This document shows, piece after piece, positions 20,267 to 28,392 of a stretch of DNA of 64,000 nucleotides. The DNA is taken from positions 62,001 through 126,000 of the forward strand of contig JAKLPS010000020.1 of NCBI GenBank assembly GCA_022013695.1. The letters are read 5' to 3'. The notes under the pieces were generated by a model. It had not been told where the DNA came from. It searched no databases and was given only the letters and a program-made list of their open reading frames with translations. The stretch comes from Weeksellaceae bacterium. GTDB lineage: Bacteria; Bacteroidota; Bacteroidia; Flavobacteriales; Weeksellaceae. The position numbers and the translations under genes were made by a program. How positions within the stretch are numbered: the first letter of the stretch is position 1; each line of letters opens with the position of its first letter.

Positions 20267-22000
20267 ATGAAGAGATTGATCATTCTTTCTGTATTTCTAA
20301 TGTCTCCATTTGGGATCGCTCAGGGTTTTCTGAAAACCCAAGGTCAAAAAATCGTGAATGCCAAAGGCGACAATGTTTATTTGAAAGGTCTCGGATTAGG
20401 TGGTTGGATGCTTCAGGAGGGCTATATGCTGAACACGCAGGCTTTTGCAGGACCGCAATACAAGATCAAAGAAAAGATTGCAGACGTGGCCGGTGAAGGT
20501 GGTAAAAATGAATTCTACAAAGCCTATCTAAAAAACGGAGTTACCAAAAAAGACATTGATTCATTAGCCAAATGGGGTTTCAATTCCATCAGACTTCCGA
20601 TGCATTATAATCTGTACACATTGCCCATCGAGCAGGAAAAAGTAAAGGGTGGAAACACGTGGCTGGATGAAGGCTTCAAAATGACCGATGAGCTTCTAAA
20701 ATGGTGTGAGAACAACAAAATTTATCTCATTCTCGATCTCCACGCCGCGCCCGGCGGCCAAGGCAACGACGTGAATATTTCTGATAATGACAAATCCAAA
20801 CCCAATCTTTGGCAAAGTGAAGACAATCAGAAAAAGACCATCGCGCTGTGGAAAAAACTGGCTGAACGCTACCGAAACAAAAAATGGATCGCTGGCTATG
20901 ATTTGATTAATGAGCCTAATTATGGTTTCACAACCAAGCAGGCCAATGGCATTGACGAGAAGTCCAGCGCACCGCTTTGGAAACTGCAGAAAGAAATTAC
21001 CGAGGCTATTCGGCAGGTTGACAAAAACCACATCATCATTATTGAAGGAAACGGATGGGGCGGCAATTATAATGGCCTGATTCCGCTCTGGGACAGCAAT
21101 ATGGTGATCAGTTTTCACAAATATTGGACCGTCAACACGACCGAATCTATTCAGAATATGTTAGATATTCGTCAGAAACGGAAGGTGCCGGTGTGGCTTG
21201 GTGAAACAGGTGAAAATTCAAACGTTTGGTTTACAGAATTTAATCAATTGCTGCTGAAAAACAACATCGGATGGGCGTATTGGCCTATGAAAAAAATTGA
21301 CAATGTTGCTGGCGTTACCAGTGTCAAAATAACGCCGGATTATCAAAAATTACTCAATTACTGGGCAAATGGTGGCGAAAAGCCTTCGCAAGAATTTGCA
21401 AAGCAAACCCTGATGCAAATAGCTGACAACTACAAAATTGAAAATGTGGAGGTCAAAAAAGATGTCATCGATGCGATGTTCCGGCAAGTAAATGATGACA
21501 CTACTAAACCTTACAAAAATCACGACTTGCCAGGAAAAATTTTTGCTACCGAATATGATTTGGGAAGGCTTGGAAGCGCATATTATGATAATGATTTCCA
21601 AAGTGTATGGGTAAGCACATCGAAAAAAACAGACTGGAACTCGGGATATAAAATGCGAAATGACGGCGTGGATATTTATCTTTGCGATGACAGCATTAGT
21701 AATAAATACTACGTGGGGAAGACCGAAAAAGGAGAGTGGTTGCAATACACCGTGCAAAGCGCTTCTCCGAAGAATTATAAATTGGCCCTGCGATACAATA
21801 ATGAAAGCGAACAGGTTTCTGAAGTGGTCATCAAAACAGAAAAAGACAATACTTTGGCAACTATCCAACTACCACCGACGGGCAAAGGAATATGGAAGAC
21901 CGTTTCGGGAAGTGATTTGGCGCTCTCCGCAGGGGAAAATAAGGTGAGATTATATTTCGAAACTGGAAATGTCAATCTCAATTTCTTGGAACTGAATTAG
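20267..22000 (+). CDS. Secreted glycoside hydrolase family 5 protein with C-terminal carbohydrate-binding module
   Basis: A 577-residue exported enzyme with signal peptide MKRLIILSVFLMSPFGIAQG. The catalytic domain (residues ~20-365) has GH5 features: GLGLGGWMLQEGYML, WGFNSIRLPMHYNL, LDLHAAPGGQG, the acid/base glutamate in DLINEPNYG and the nucleophile in VWLGETGEN. After a helical linker, residues ~430-577 form a beta-sandwich similar to CBM6/35 modules (GEWLQYTVQ, NYKLALRYN, VRLYFETGNVNLNFLEL). The substrate is probably a beta-glucan or related glycan but cannot be read from sequence. No SusC/D pair or T9SS tail is present. Confidence 0.87.
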   Translation: MKRLIILSVFLMSPFGIAQGFLKTQGQKIVNAKGDNVYLKGLGLGGWMLQEGYMLNTQAFAGPQYKIKEKIADVAGEGGKNEFYKAYLKNGVTKKDIDSLAKWGFNSIRLPMHYNLYTLPIEQEKVKGGNTWLDEGFKMTDELLKWCENNKIYLILDLHAAPGGQGNDVNISDNDKSKPNLWQSEDNQKKTIALWKKLAERYRNKKWIAGYDLINEPNYGFTTKQANGIDEKSSAPLWKLQKEITEAIRQVDKNHIIIIEGNGWGGNYNGLIPLWDSNMVISFHKYWTVNTTESIQNMLDIRQKRKVPVWLGETGENSNVWFTEFNQLLLKNNIGWAYWPMKKIDNVAGVTSVKITPDYQKLLNYWANGGEKPSQEFAKQTLMQIADNYKIENVEVKKDVIDAMFRQVNDDTTKPYKNHDLPGKIFATEYDLGRLGSAYYDNDFQSVWVSTSKKTDWNSGYKMRNDGVDIYLCDDSISNKYYVGKTEKGEWLQYTVQSASPKNYKLALRYNNESEQVSEVVIKTEKDNTLATIQLPPTGKGIWKTVSGSDLALSAGENKVRLYFETGNVNLNFLELN

Positions 22001-22023
22001 GAAATTGGCGATCTGCTATTTAA

Positions 22024-22057
22024 AAACATTTCATAGATGATGTGAAATGTTTTTTTA
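22024..22057 (+). terminator. Terminator after the GH5 gene
   Basis: AAACATTTCA (22024-22033) pairs with TGAAATGTTT (22043-22052), followed by a T run. Lies 24 bp after the GH5 stop. Confidence 0.8.
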
Positions 22058-22135
22058 TTTTGCTATATTTAAACATTTGGCTGAAAAATTGCCTACAGAC
22101 TAAGTTATTATTAATCTGTAAAAACAATAACCATT

Positions 22136-24607
22136 ATGATGAGATCCATTTACCTGCTGTTTTTCTCCATTTCTTTTTCAGTGCTTTATGCCCAAAGCAC
22201 GCTTACTGTGACAAGATCCGACAATCAAAAACCTATCAAAGGAGCAGCAGTATCCTGCAATGGCCGGCTTCTTGGCAGGACGAATGATAAAGGAGTCGTC
22301 AGTTTCACCACCAAATGTCCTAAGGTGGATGTGGAAATCGATAATTACATCGGAGACGAAGTGGTGGTGGACAAAGTGATGGAACTTGCGCTAGACCGGG
22401 ACAACATCAAATCCAATCAAATCGAAGGCGTGACTCTTACCAACCAAAGTGATCCGCGCGCCTTGGAAATTATCGCAAAAACCTTTTTAAAATTCAAAGA
22501 GAATTCGCCCAATGCGTTGGATTCTTATTCCTACAAATCGTACGAAAAAATGTCCTTTGACCTGGATGAAGATAGCATTAAAGACTATTCCAGATTTATG
22601 GATGCCAGAAAGGACTCACTTTCTCAATTGACCTATCACCGATTGCTTCCTAAGAAAGATAAAGACAGAAAAGATTCCATCGAAGGCGAGCAGATGATGT
22701 CTGTAGCCAAAAATAGCAAACTTTTTCTTTGGGAACGCGCGACGGAATTTTTGTATTCCAAAAAATATGGCGAGAAAGTGAATATTTTGGATAATAGAAT
22801 TTCAGGTTTGAAGAATCCCGTTTACGAAATGCTCGCTTTAAGATCCAACCGAAACAAGGTTCCGAGGGAAATTCTGCCGGAGAATAGAAGCTTGTACAGA
22901 TATTTTCTCACCGATTCTATCGAGATAGAAGGGCGGATGAACTATGTTATCCGTTTTCGCCAAGTAGATTATAGAGTGCCAATCAACCGAAGAAAATATA
23001 ACGGCTATCTCTACATAGACAAAGATTCTTACGCCATCAAAAAGATAGAAAGCAACAGCAAAGTGAAATCTGATGGCAACATCACCTCGGTTTGGATTCC
23101 CATTAATGACAAATGGTTTCTGAAGACCGAAAATCTCAAAATAAAAATGGGCTTTGCAGAATTTGAAACCGTCCCAAAGAAACCGAACGAAACGGCAGCC
23201 GAGAAAAAAGCGCGGCTAGACCAAGTTAAAAAATTCGGGAACTATGCCTATATGAAAGCAGATTATTTTGACTTCAAAACGCCCGTGGAACTCAAGGCTT
23301 CGCAGTTCAGCGGTTATACGATGAGTGTGCAGAATACTGATGGCTCGTTGCTTAAAAAATACAGGACAGACAGTCTCAGCGCCCGAGAAAAACTCACGTA
23401 CGTCAAAATCGACAGTCTCGGTAAAAAATATAAGCTCGACCGAAAAGTGCAGGTGATCACGGCGCTGCTTAGAGCAAAAATCACCGTAGGAATGGTGGAC
23501 ATCAATCCTTTGCAAACCAAATACAACCGATACGAAGGTCTGCGACTGGGCGCAGGTTTCAAACTGAATGAGCGATTCAACCAGTATGTTTCGCCAGACA
23601 TCTATCTGGCATATGGGTTCAAAGATGGCGGCTTCAAATACGGCGCCGGAGTAGATGTGCGAACCACTTTGAACAGGAATTCTTTCTTCCGATTAGAATA
23701 TTTCGATGATGTGGCCGCGTCGGGACGGTACAGCCAGAATCTATGGAGCGCCAAAATGACGATTAATAATAGCGGAATGAGCATCCGGAACGATAAATAT
23801 TACAAATACGACGGATTCCGATTGGGCTATCAAGTTGATCTATCCAATTCTTTGACGCTGGACGTCTCCGGTAAAAAACAGAACGAAGAATCTACTTATC
23901 CGTATCAGTTTATGGGAATGACTGGCAAATTTGAGAACTTCAGCTCTCTGGCAACCATCAAATTCTCGCCCAACAGCCGCAATATTATGACACCTTACGG
24001 CAAATATACCTACGATCAAAACTTTCCCGAAGCCTTTCTTAATTACGAGCAAGGCTACAAAAGCTTGGGAGGCGAGTTTAGCTATAGCCGGTTTGACGCG
24101 TTGCTCACGCACCAGTTTCGCAGCTCTTGGGGAACAACTTTGGCCCGTGTCTACGGCGGATATTACGTTGGCAAAGCCCCGATCTGGCATACCTTCGAGA
24201 TGGGCGGTCTAGATGCAAATAGTGGTACGGGCGTTTTTTCTAATTTTTCTTTGACCAGTTATTTAGGTTTTGCAACGATGACCTCGGGCAAATATTTCAA
24301 TGATAAATTTGCAGGCTACTATGTCTCGCACCGGATTCCTTGGTATTTCAAAAGTATTGGGAAGAGCACTTCCAGTTTTGATGTCATCTACCGAGGGATT
24401 GCGGGTGATATGAAAAATCCAGAATATCATGTTGTAGAAAATTTCTCCCCATTGAACCATCTTTATCAGGAAATCGGATTTGAATATAACAACTTCCTGA
24501 GTTCCAGATTCAACTTGGCTTTTTTCTATAGAGTTGGATATTACAACACGCGCAACTTCAAAGATAATTTCGGGGTACAGCTGAAACTGAAACTGCTTGA
24601 ATTTTAA
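22136..24607 (+). CDS. DUF5686 family protein with carboxypeptidase-like regulatory domain
   Basis: An 823-residue exported protein with signal peptide MMRSIYLLFFSISFSVLYAQ. Residues ~20-100 resemble a carboxypeptidase regulatory-like beta sandwich (KGAAVSCNGRLLGRTNDKG). A central helical region (FLKFKENSPNALDSYSYKSYEKMS) is typical of DUF5686. The C-terminal ~350 residues are rich in alternating aromatic/polar strands (GLRLGAGFKLNERFNQY, FRLEYFDDVA, GFRLGYQVDLSNSLTLDV) and end in Phe (LKLKLLEF), as outer-membrane beta barrels do. The likely location is the outer membrane; function unknown. It is a single-gene unit. Confidence 0.85.
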   Translation: MMRSIYLLFFSISFSVLYAQSTLTVTRSDNQKPIKGAAVSCNGRLLGRTNDKGVVSFTTKCPKVDVEIDNYIGDEVVVDKVMELALDRDNIKSNQIEGVTLTNQSDPRALEIIAKTFLKFKENSPNALDSYSYKSYEKMSFDLDEDSIKDYSRFMDARKDSLSQLTYHRLLPKKDKDRKDSIEGEQMMSVAKNSKLFLWERATEFLYSKKYGEKVNILDNRISGLKNPVYEMLALRSNRNKVPREILPENRSLYRYFLTDSIEIEGRMNYVIRFRQVDYRVPINRRKYNGYLYIDKDSYAIKKIESNSKVKSDGNITSVWIPINDKWFLKTENLKIKMGFAEFETVPKKPNETAAEKKARLDQVKKFGNYAYMKADYFDFKTPVELKASQFSGYTMSVQNTDGSLLKKYRTDSLSAREKLTYVKIDSLGKKYKLDRKVQVITALLRAKITVGMVDINPLQTKYNRYEGLRLGAGFKLNERFNQYVSPDIYLAYGFKDGGFKYGAGVDVRTTLNRNSFFRLEYFDDVAASGRYSQNLWSAKMTINNSGMSIRNDKYYKYDGFRLGYQVDLSNSLTLDVSGKKQNEESTYPYQFMGMTGKFENFSSLATIKFSPNSRNIMTPYGKYTYDQNFPEAFLNYEQGYKSLGGEFSYSRFDALLTHQFRSSWGTTLARVYGGYYVGKAPIWHTFEMGGLDANSGTGVFSNFSLTSYLGFATMTSGKYFNDKFAGYYVSHRIPWYFKSIGKSTSSFDVIYRGIAGDMKNPEYHVVENFSPLNHLYQEIGFEYNNFLSSRFNLAFFYRVGYYNTRNFKDNFGVQLKLKLLEF

Positions 24608-24700
24608 ATCAATTGAGACAATTGCCGATCGAAATGTGTTTCTTATTTTTAATGGATGGGAGCCTGCTGTGAGAGAGAATTTGATTAAATGTGATTAAAA

Positions 24701-25000
24701 ATGAACGACTTATTCCGGCAGCAGGTTTATGAGATCACGAAATTAATACCCCTAGGTCGCATTACCACTTACGGTTCATTGGCGAAGGCTATAGGATTTC
24801 CAAATCATTCCAGGCACGTCGGCCATGCGATGGGCGGCTGCCCAAAGGATGTGCCCGCTCATCGGGTCATCAGTAGCACAGGGACATTGTCGGTTCCCTC
24901 TTTTCGGGAACGTTTAGAAAAAGAAAATGTGACCATTCAAGAGAACTTAAAAGTAAAGGATTTCAAAATTCTCTTTTGGGATCCTTTGCGGGAGTTATGA
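24701..25000 (+). CDS. Alkyltransferase-like protein (MGMT family, active-site Cys absent)
   Basis: A 99-residue protein covering the DNA-binding domain of O6-alkylguanine-DNA alkyltransferases: IPLGRITTYGSLAKAIGFPNHSRHVGHAMGG, the helix-turn-helix with the arginine finger. The active-site motif, PCHRV in true alkyltransferases, reads VPAHRVI here, so the acceptor cysteine is Ala. This is the defining trait of ATL proteins, which bind O6-alkylguanine lesions and hand them to nucleotide excision repair instead of removing the alkyl group. That role is inferred from the family. It is a solitary gene followed at once by a terminator. Confidence 0.87.
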   Translation: MNDLFRQQVYEITKLIPLGRITTYGSLAKAIGFPNHSRHVGHAMGGCPKDVPAHRVISSTGTLSVPSFRERLEKENVTIQENLKVKDFKILFWDPLREL

Positions 25001-25005
25001 AAAAC

Positions 25006-25037
25006 AAAAAACGCAGGATTGATTCGGCGTTTTTTTT
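25006..25037 (+). terminator. Terminator after the ATL gene
   Basis: AAAAAACGC (25006-25014) pairs with GCGTTTTTT (25027-25035) with a 12-nt loop and T run, 6 bp after the stop codon. Confidence 0.75.
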
Positions 25038-25079
25038 ATTTCGAACTAATCATGTTAAAAATATTCCTATATTTACGGC

Positions 25080-25772
25080 GTGAAAAGTGCTGGCAATCAT
25101 ATCAATAACGATGCTGATCGTGTACAACGGACGAAATTTTTTCGTGCCACCAGTTTCTTTTTAGCGCAACACAAGTTTACACCACCATTTCTTTTACTAT
25201 TCGCTTTCTTTTGTGGTGCATTTTTATTTGCACAAGAAGAAAATAATACTTCTATTTCTATCATGCCCAACACGACAGTAGTTGGCTTAGAGCATCTTAC
25301 AATTGCCACAAAAGATTCCAAGGAAGAAAAAGAACAATCTACGATTTACGTTGTTAAAAATACAATTCTATACAACACCCAAGATTTAAAAATAATAATA
25401 GTTGAAGATCATTCAAAACGCATTGCAGTAGCTAAAAGAAAGACATCCAAAGTTTCGGTTCCTCTTGCTGCAAGAGCTAAAAAAGAAACGGTGCCGTTAC
25501 AAAATAAGGTGCAGGCAACGCAGATCCCCATTCAACAATCTTTGCCATTTGACAAAAAGCAAACTTTAGTTTCTTCGATTTCTACAGCTACGCCGGCTTC
25601 TACAACATTCTCAAAAACTAATTGTAAAACATTTGCGGTTTATAATGATGAATGGTTATTGGATACTGTGCTACTTCAAAAGCAAAAAAGATCTTGGTCC
25701 TACCGGAATAGTAAACCCTTCAGTATAAAATCAAAATATTGCAATAGACCACCACCAGCGTCGTTTTGCTAA
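25080..25772 (+). CDS. Hypothetical exported protein
   Basis: A 230-residue protein I cannot assign to a family. It would start at the GTG at 25080; no ATG occurs in frame before residue ~62. After a long, basic N-terminal region there is a hydrophobic stretch (FTPPFLLLFAFFCGAFLFAQ, ~residues 33-52) ending in a plausible signal-peptidase site. The rest is Lys/Thr/Ser/Gln-rich and low in structure-forming motifs, ending in CNRPPPASFC. It lies 140 bp before the FISUMP-domain protein on the same strand, so the two may form a surface-protein pair. Confidence 0.55.
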   Translation: MKSAGNHINNDADRVQRTKFFRATSFFLAQHKFTPPFLLLFAFFCGAFLFAQEENNTSISIMPNTTVVGLEHLTIATKDSKEEKEQSTIYVVKNTILYNTQDLKIIIVEDHSKRIAVAKRKTSKVSVPLAARAKKETVPLQNKVQATQIPIQQSLPFDKKQTLVSSISTATPASTTFSKTNCKTFAVYNDEWLLDTVLLQKQKRSWSYRNSKPFSIKSKYCNRPPPASFC

Positions 25773-25912
25773 AAATCTCTGCGCCAACTGATTACCAGCA
25801 GGTTTTTAGAAACAAAATGGGTTGATTTTATATAAACCCAACTCAAATAATAACAAAATGGTTTCACCCTTTTCAGTGATCCTAAAAACTCAACTATTAA
25901 TTCGATAACAAC

Positions 25913-28012
25913 ATGAAAAAATTAATTATAATCTTTGCAATTTTTGCTAGCGTACTATCCTTTTCCCAGGTGGGCATAGGAACACCGAGTCCTCAGGCAA
26001 GTTCAATACTGGATTTGACTGCAACAGATAAAGCACTCCTATTGCCTCGTATCGCCAATACTGGAGCTGTTTCAACGCCTACTAATGGTATGGTGATTTA
26101 TGATATTTCATTTAATTGTATTAAATCCTATGAGAACGGCGTTTGGTCAACTTGCTTGTCAAGCACGCCGCCTGCGCCAACTGTTGATTGTAATATGAAT
26201 GGCTTTACAGGTGTCTATACCAATGGTAACCCTATGTCGGCCTCTAATAAGTTCTCGGTAACGATCACAAATAATTCTTTTAATGCGGCTATTATTGCAT
26301 TTCAAACTTCGGATCTGGTGCTGAGCGGTGTTTCCGGAATTACAGTGGCTTCCGTTTCTATCCCGTCGGTCACTCTAAACCCGGGACAATCGCAGTTGGT
26401 CGAATATACCTTGAGTGGTACGCCTGCTGCTGTCGGTACTTTGACAGGAACATGGAGTAAATTAACCTTGAATTGTGTAAAAACCGTAGCAGTGACAGGT
26501 CCTGCAATTGCTTCATTAGTATGTGCATCAGCTACTAATAATGGGACTTTAACTCAAGGCACCGCCGCGAGTGGTGTTTCTTCGGTTATTTCTTATACAG
26601 GAGGTAATGGTTCTGCACATAGTGGGCAAGTGGTCACTTCTACCGGCGTTGCGGGGCTAACAGCTACTCTTTTGCCGGGTACTTTTGCAACGGGCTCAGG
26701 CACTCTCACTTACACCATTACAGGAACTCCTGCTTCTGCTGGCACGGCATCATTTGCCATCAATATTGGAGGACAAGCCTGTACGCTCACTAGAACTGTA
26801 GCTTCACCGATCACCATCCCAACTACAATTACCTTGGCACTAAACAGACTCTACCTCATTGCATCTGTGTATGACCAAGACTATCTGCCTTACACAGCAC
26901 CTGTGGGACCTGCAACCACCAATACGGTAGCGGCAAATGGTGTCAACGAAACCGTTACGGTAAACTGGCAAGGAAGTATTACAACAACTGGCGTCAACGT
27001 TAAGATACCCGTGACGGTTACTGGTGTTGGTGGTACCTTGCCAGCATATTCTACAACAATCAATATCCCCGCCAGTTTGACGGAAGATGGCATCAGTAGA
27101 GATCTTACCTTATCGTGGACATCTCAGGTATTAACAACGACTAATAAATATATCACTGCCAATATAAAAGCAGTAGGCGGTACTTTGAACGCCAAGAAAT
27201 TAGATATTAATGCCGGCGTTGGCAACGATGCTTTGGGTGTTTTGATGGGTCAATTTGTGTACCCGTATAATAATGCGGGAACTACCAGCACTTACACTGT
27301 GAGAGACATTGCAGGTATCCCCGACAAAATGTTTGGACAGGCAGATAATACTGGAGATAGTTCCAGCCACCTGATGCTATATTTGCCAACAGTGGCAGAA
27401 GATGGTAACATCTGGCTCAACAACAACTTAGGGGCTTATTATTCCACGATTAACAATCCTAGTTTTAACCTGGCGCAGCAGGCTACTGGTGTATCCGACT
27501 ATTTAGCGTATGGCAGCCAGTTCCAATGGGGAAGAAAACCCGATGGGCACGAGCTCATGAATTGGACTAGTTCCTCTGCGGGCGTGCTTGTAAACGGCAC
27601 TACTACTACCCAGAGTAACAACCCTTCAAATGCTCTGTTTATTATTGGTGCACTAACAGCATCTGATTGGAGACTTACCCAAGACGACACCCTGTGGGCT
27701 ACGGAAGCAAGTGCAAACAACCCTTGTCCGATTGGCTTTAGACTGCCTACTGCAGCCGAGCAGAGCACAATGGTAGCCGCTGCAGGTATCGGCAATATTA
27801 CTACGGCAGCCAGTTCCGCTTTGAAGCTTCCTGGTGCTGGTTACATCAATTTCACCAGTGGCTTGATTGCTAGCATAAGTGCCAACGGTCGTTACTGGAG
27901 CAGTGAAGTAAATGGTACAAATGCAATTTACCGTCTTTTCGATGGTGGTGGTGCTGCTTCTACTTTTATAGGTCGTGCTTATGGTCATTCGGTGAGATGT
28001 ATCAAAAACTAG
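25913..28012 (+). CDS. Secreted protein with C-terminal FISUMP domain
   Basis: A 699-residue exported protein with signal peptide MKKLIIIFAIFASVLSFSQ. It is followed by VGIGTPSPQASSILDLTATDKALLLPRI and MVIYD, the N-terminal module common in Bacteroidota secreted proteins with tail-fibre-like similarity. The middle (~residues 90-420) is Thr/Ser/Gly/Val-rich with several Ig-like beta repeats (GTPAAVGTLTGTWSKL, TGTPASAGTASFAI). The C-terminal ~230 residues hold a FISUMP-type domain: EDGNIWLNNNLGAYY, CPIGFRLPTAAEQ, NGRYWSSEVNG and the ending GHSVRCIKN. No T9SS tail. Probably surface-exposed; ligand unknown. A strong terminator follows. Confidence 0.82.
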   Translation: MKKLIIIFAIFASVLSFSQVGIGTPSPQASSILDLTATDKALLLPRIANTGAVSTPTNGMVIYDISFNCIKSYENGVWSTCLSSTPPAPTVDCNMNGFTGVYTNGNPMSASNKFSVTITNNSFNAAIIAFQTSDLVLSGVSGITVASVSIPSVTLNPGQSQLVEYTLSGTPAAVGTLTGTWSKLTLNCVKTVAVTGPAIASLVCASATNNGTLTQGTAASGVSSVISYTGGNGSAHSGQVVTSTGVAGLTATLLPGTFATGSGTLTYTITGTPASAGTASFAINIGGQACTLTRTVASPITIPTTITLALNRLYLIASVYDQDYLPYTAPVGPATTNTVAANGVNETVTVNWQGSITTTGVNVKIPVTVTGVGGTLPAYSTTINIPASLTEDGISRDLTLSWTSQVLTTTNKYITANIKAVGGTLNAKKLDINAGVGNDALGVLMGQFVYPYNNAGTTSTYTVRDIAGIPDKMFGQADNTGDSSSHLMLYLPTVAEDGNIWLNNNLGAYYSTINNPSFNLAQQATGVSDYLAYGSQFQWGRKPDGHELMNWTSSSAGVLVNGTTTTQSNNPSNALFIIGALTASDWRLTQDDTLWATEASANNPCPIGFRLPTAAEQSTMVAAAGIGNITTAASSALKLPGAGYINFTSGLIASISANGRYWSSEVNGTNAIYRLFDGGGAASTFIGRAYGHSVRCIKN

Positions 28013-28056
28013 ATTAGAAGTATTTTTTCCACCTAAAGGTCTAATACTAAATGATA

Positions 28057-28091
28057 ACCATCCAGATCGGAAAATCTGGATGGTTTTTTTT
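28057..28091 (+). terminator. Terminator after the FISUMP-domain gene
   Basis: ACCATCCAGAT (28057-28067) pairs perfectly with ATCTGGATGGT (28074-28084) and is followed by eight T. Confidence 0.88.
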
Positions 28092-28392
28092 CTGCTGCTA
28101 TTAAGTCCAAGGGAATCTAAACAAACTTTTGCAGAAAGGCATAATAGACAAAGCCACCTACCTTACAAAATAGTAACACAAAAAAACCAAAGCAAAAAGA
28201 TGTCTGCTTTGGGGTAACTAAATGGTAATTGGATTAAAAATAGTGGGTGGTTTTACAAATATAGTTTGTAAAATTTACTGGTTGATTCAGAGTTACAAAA
28301 AATTTTACCAAGTACTTTTTACCACATTATCAAGAAAATAAATGAAGTGTAAAAAATTTATAATCGGTTGGTTACTTTCAGAAAATAGCTTG
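28092..28392. other. Non-coding stretch between convergent genes, with a probable purL terminator
   Basis: About 300 bp with no coding sequence I can support. The only structure is CCAAAGC (28187-28193) pairing with GCTTTGG (28206-28212). On the minus strand it is followed by a run of six T (28186-28181), so it could end the purL transcript, although it lies some 180 bp beyond the purL stop. Confidence 0.5.
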
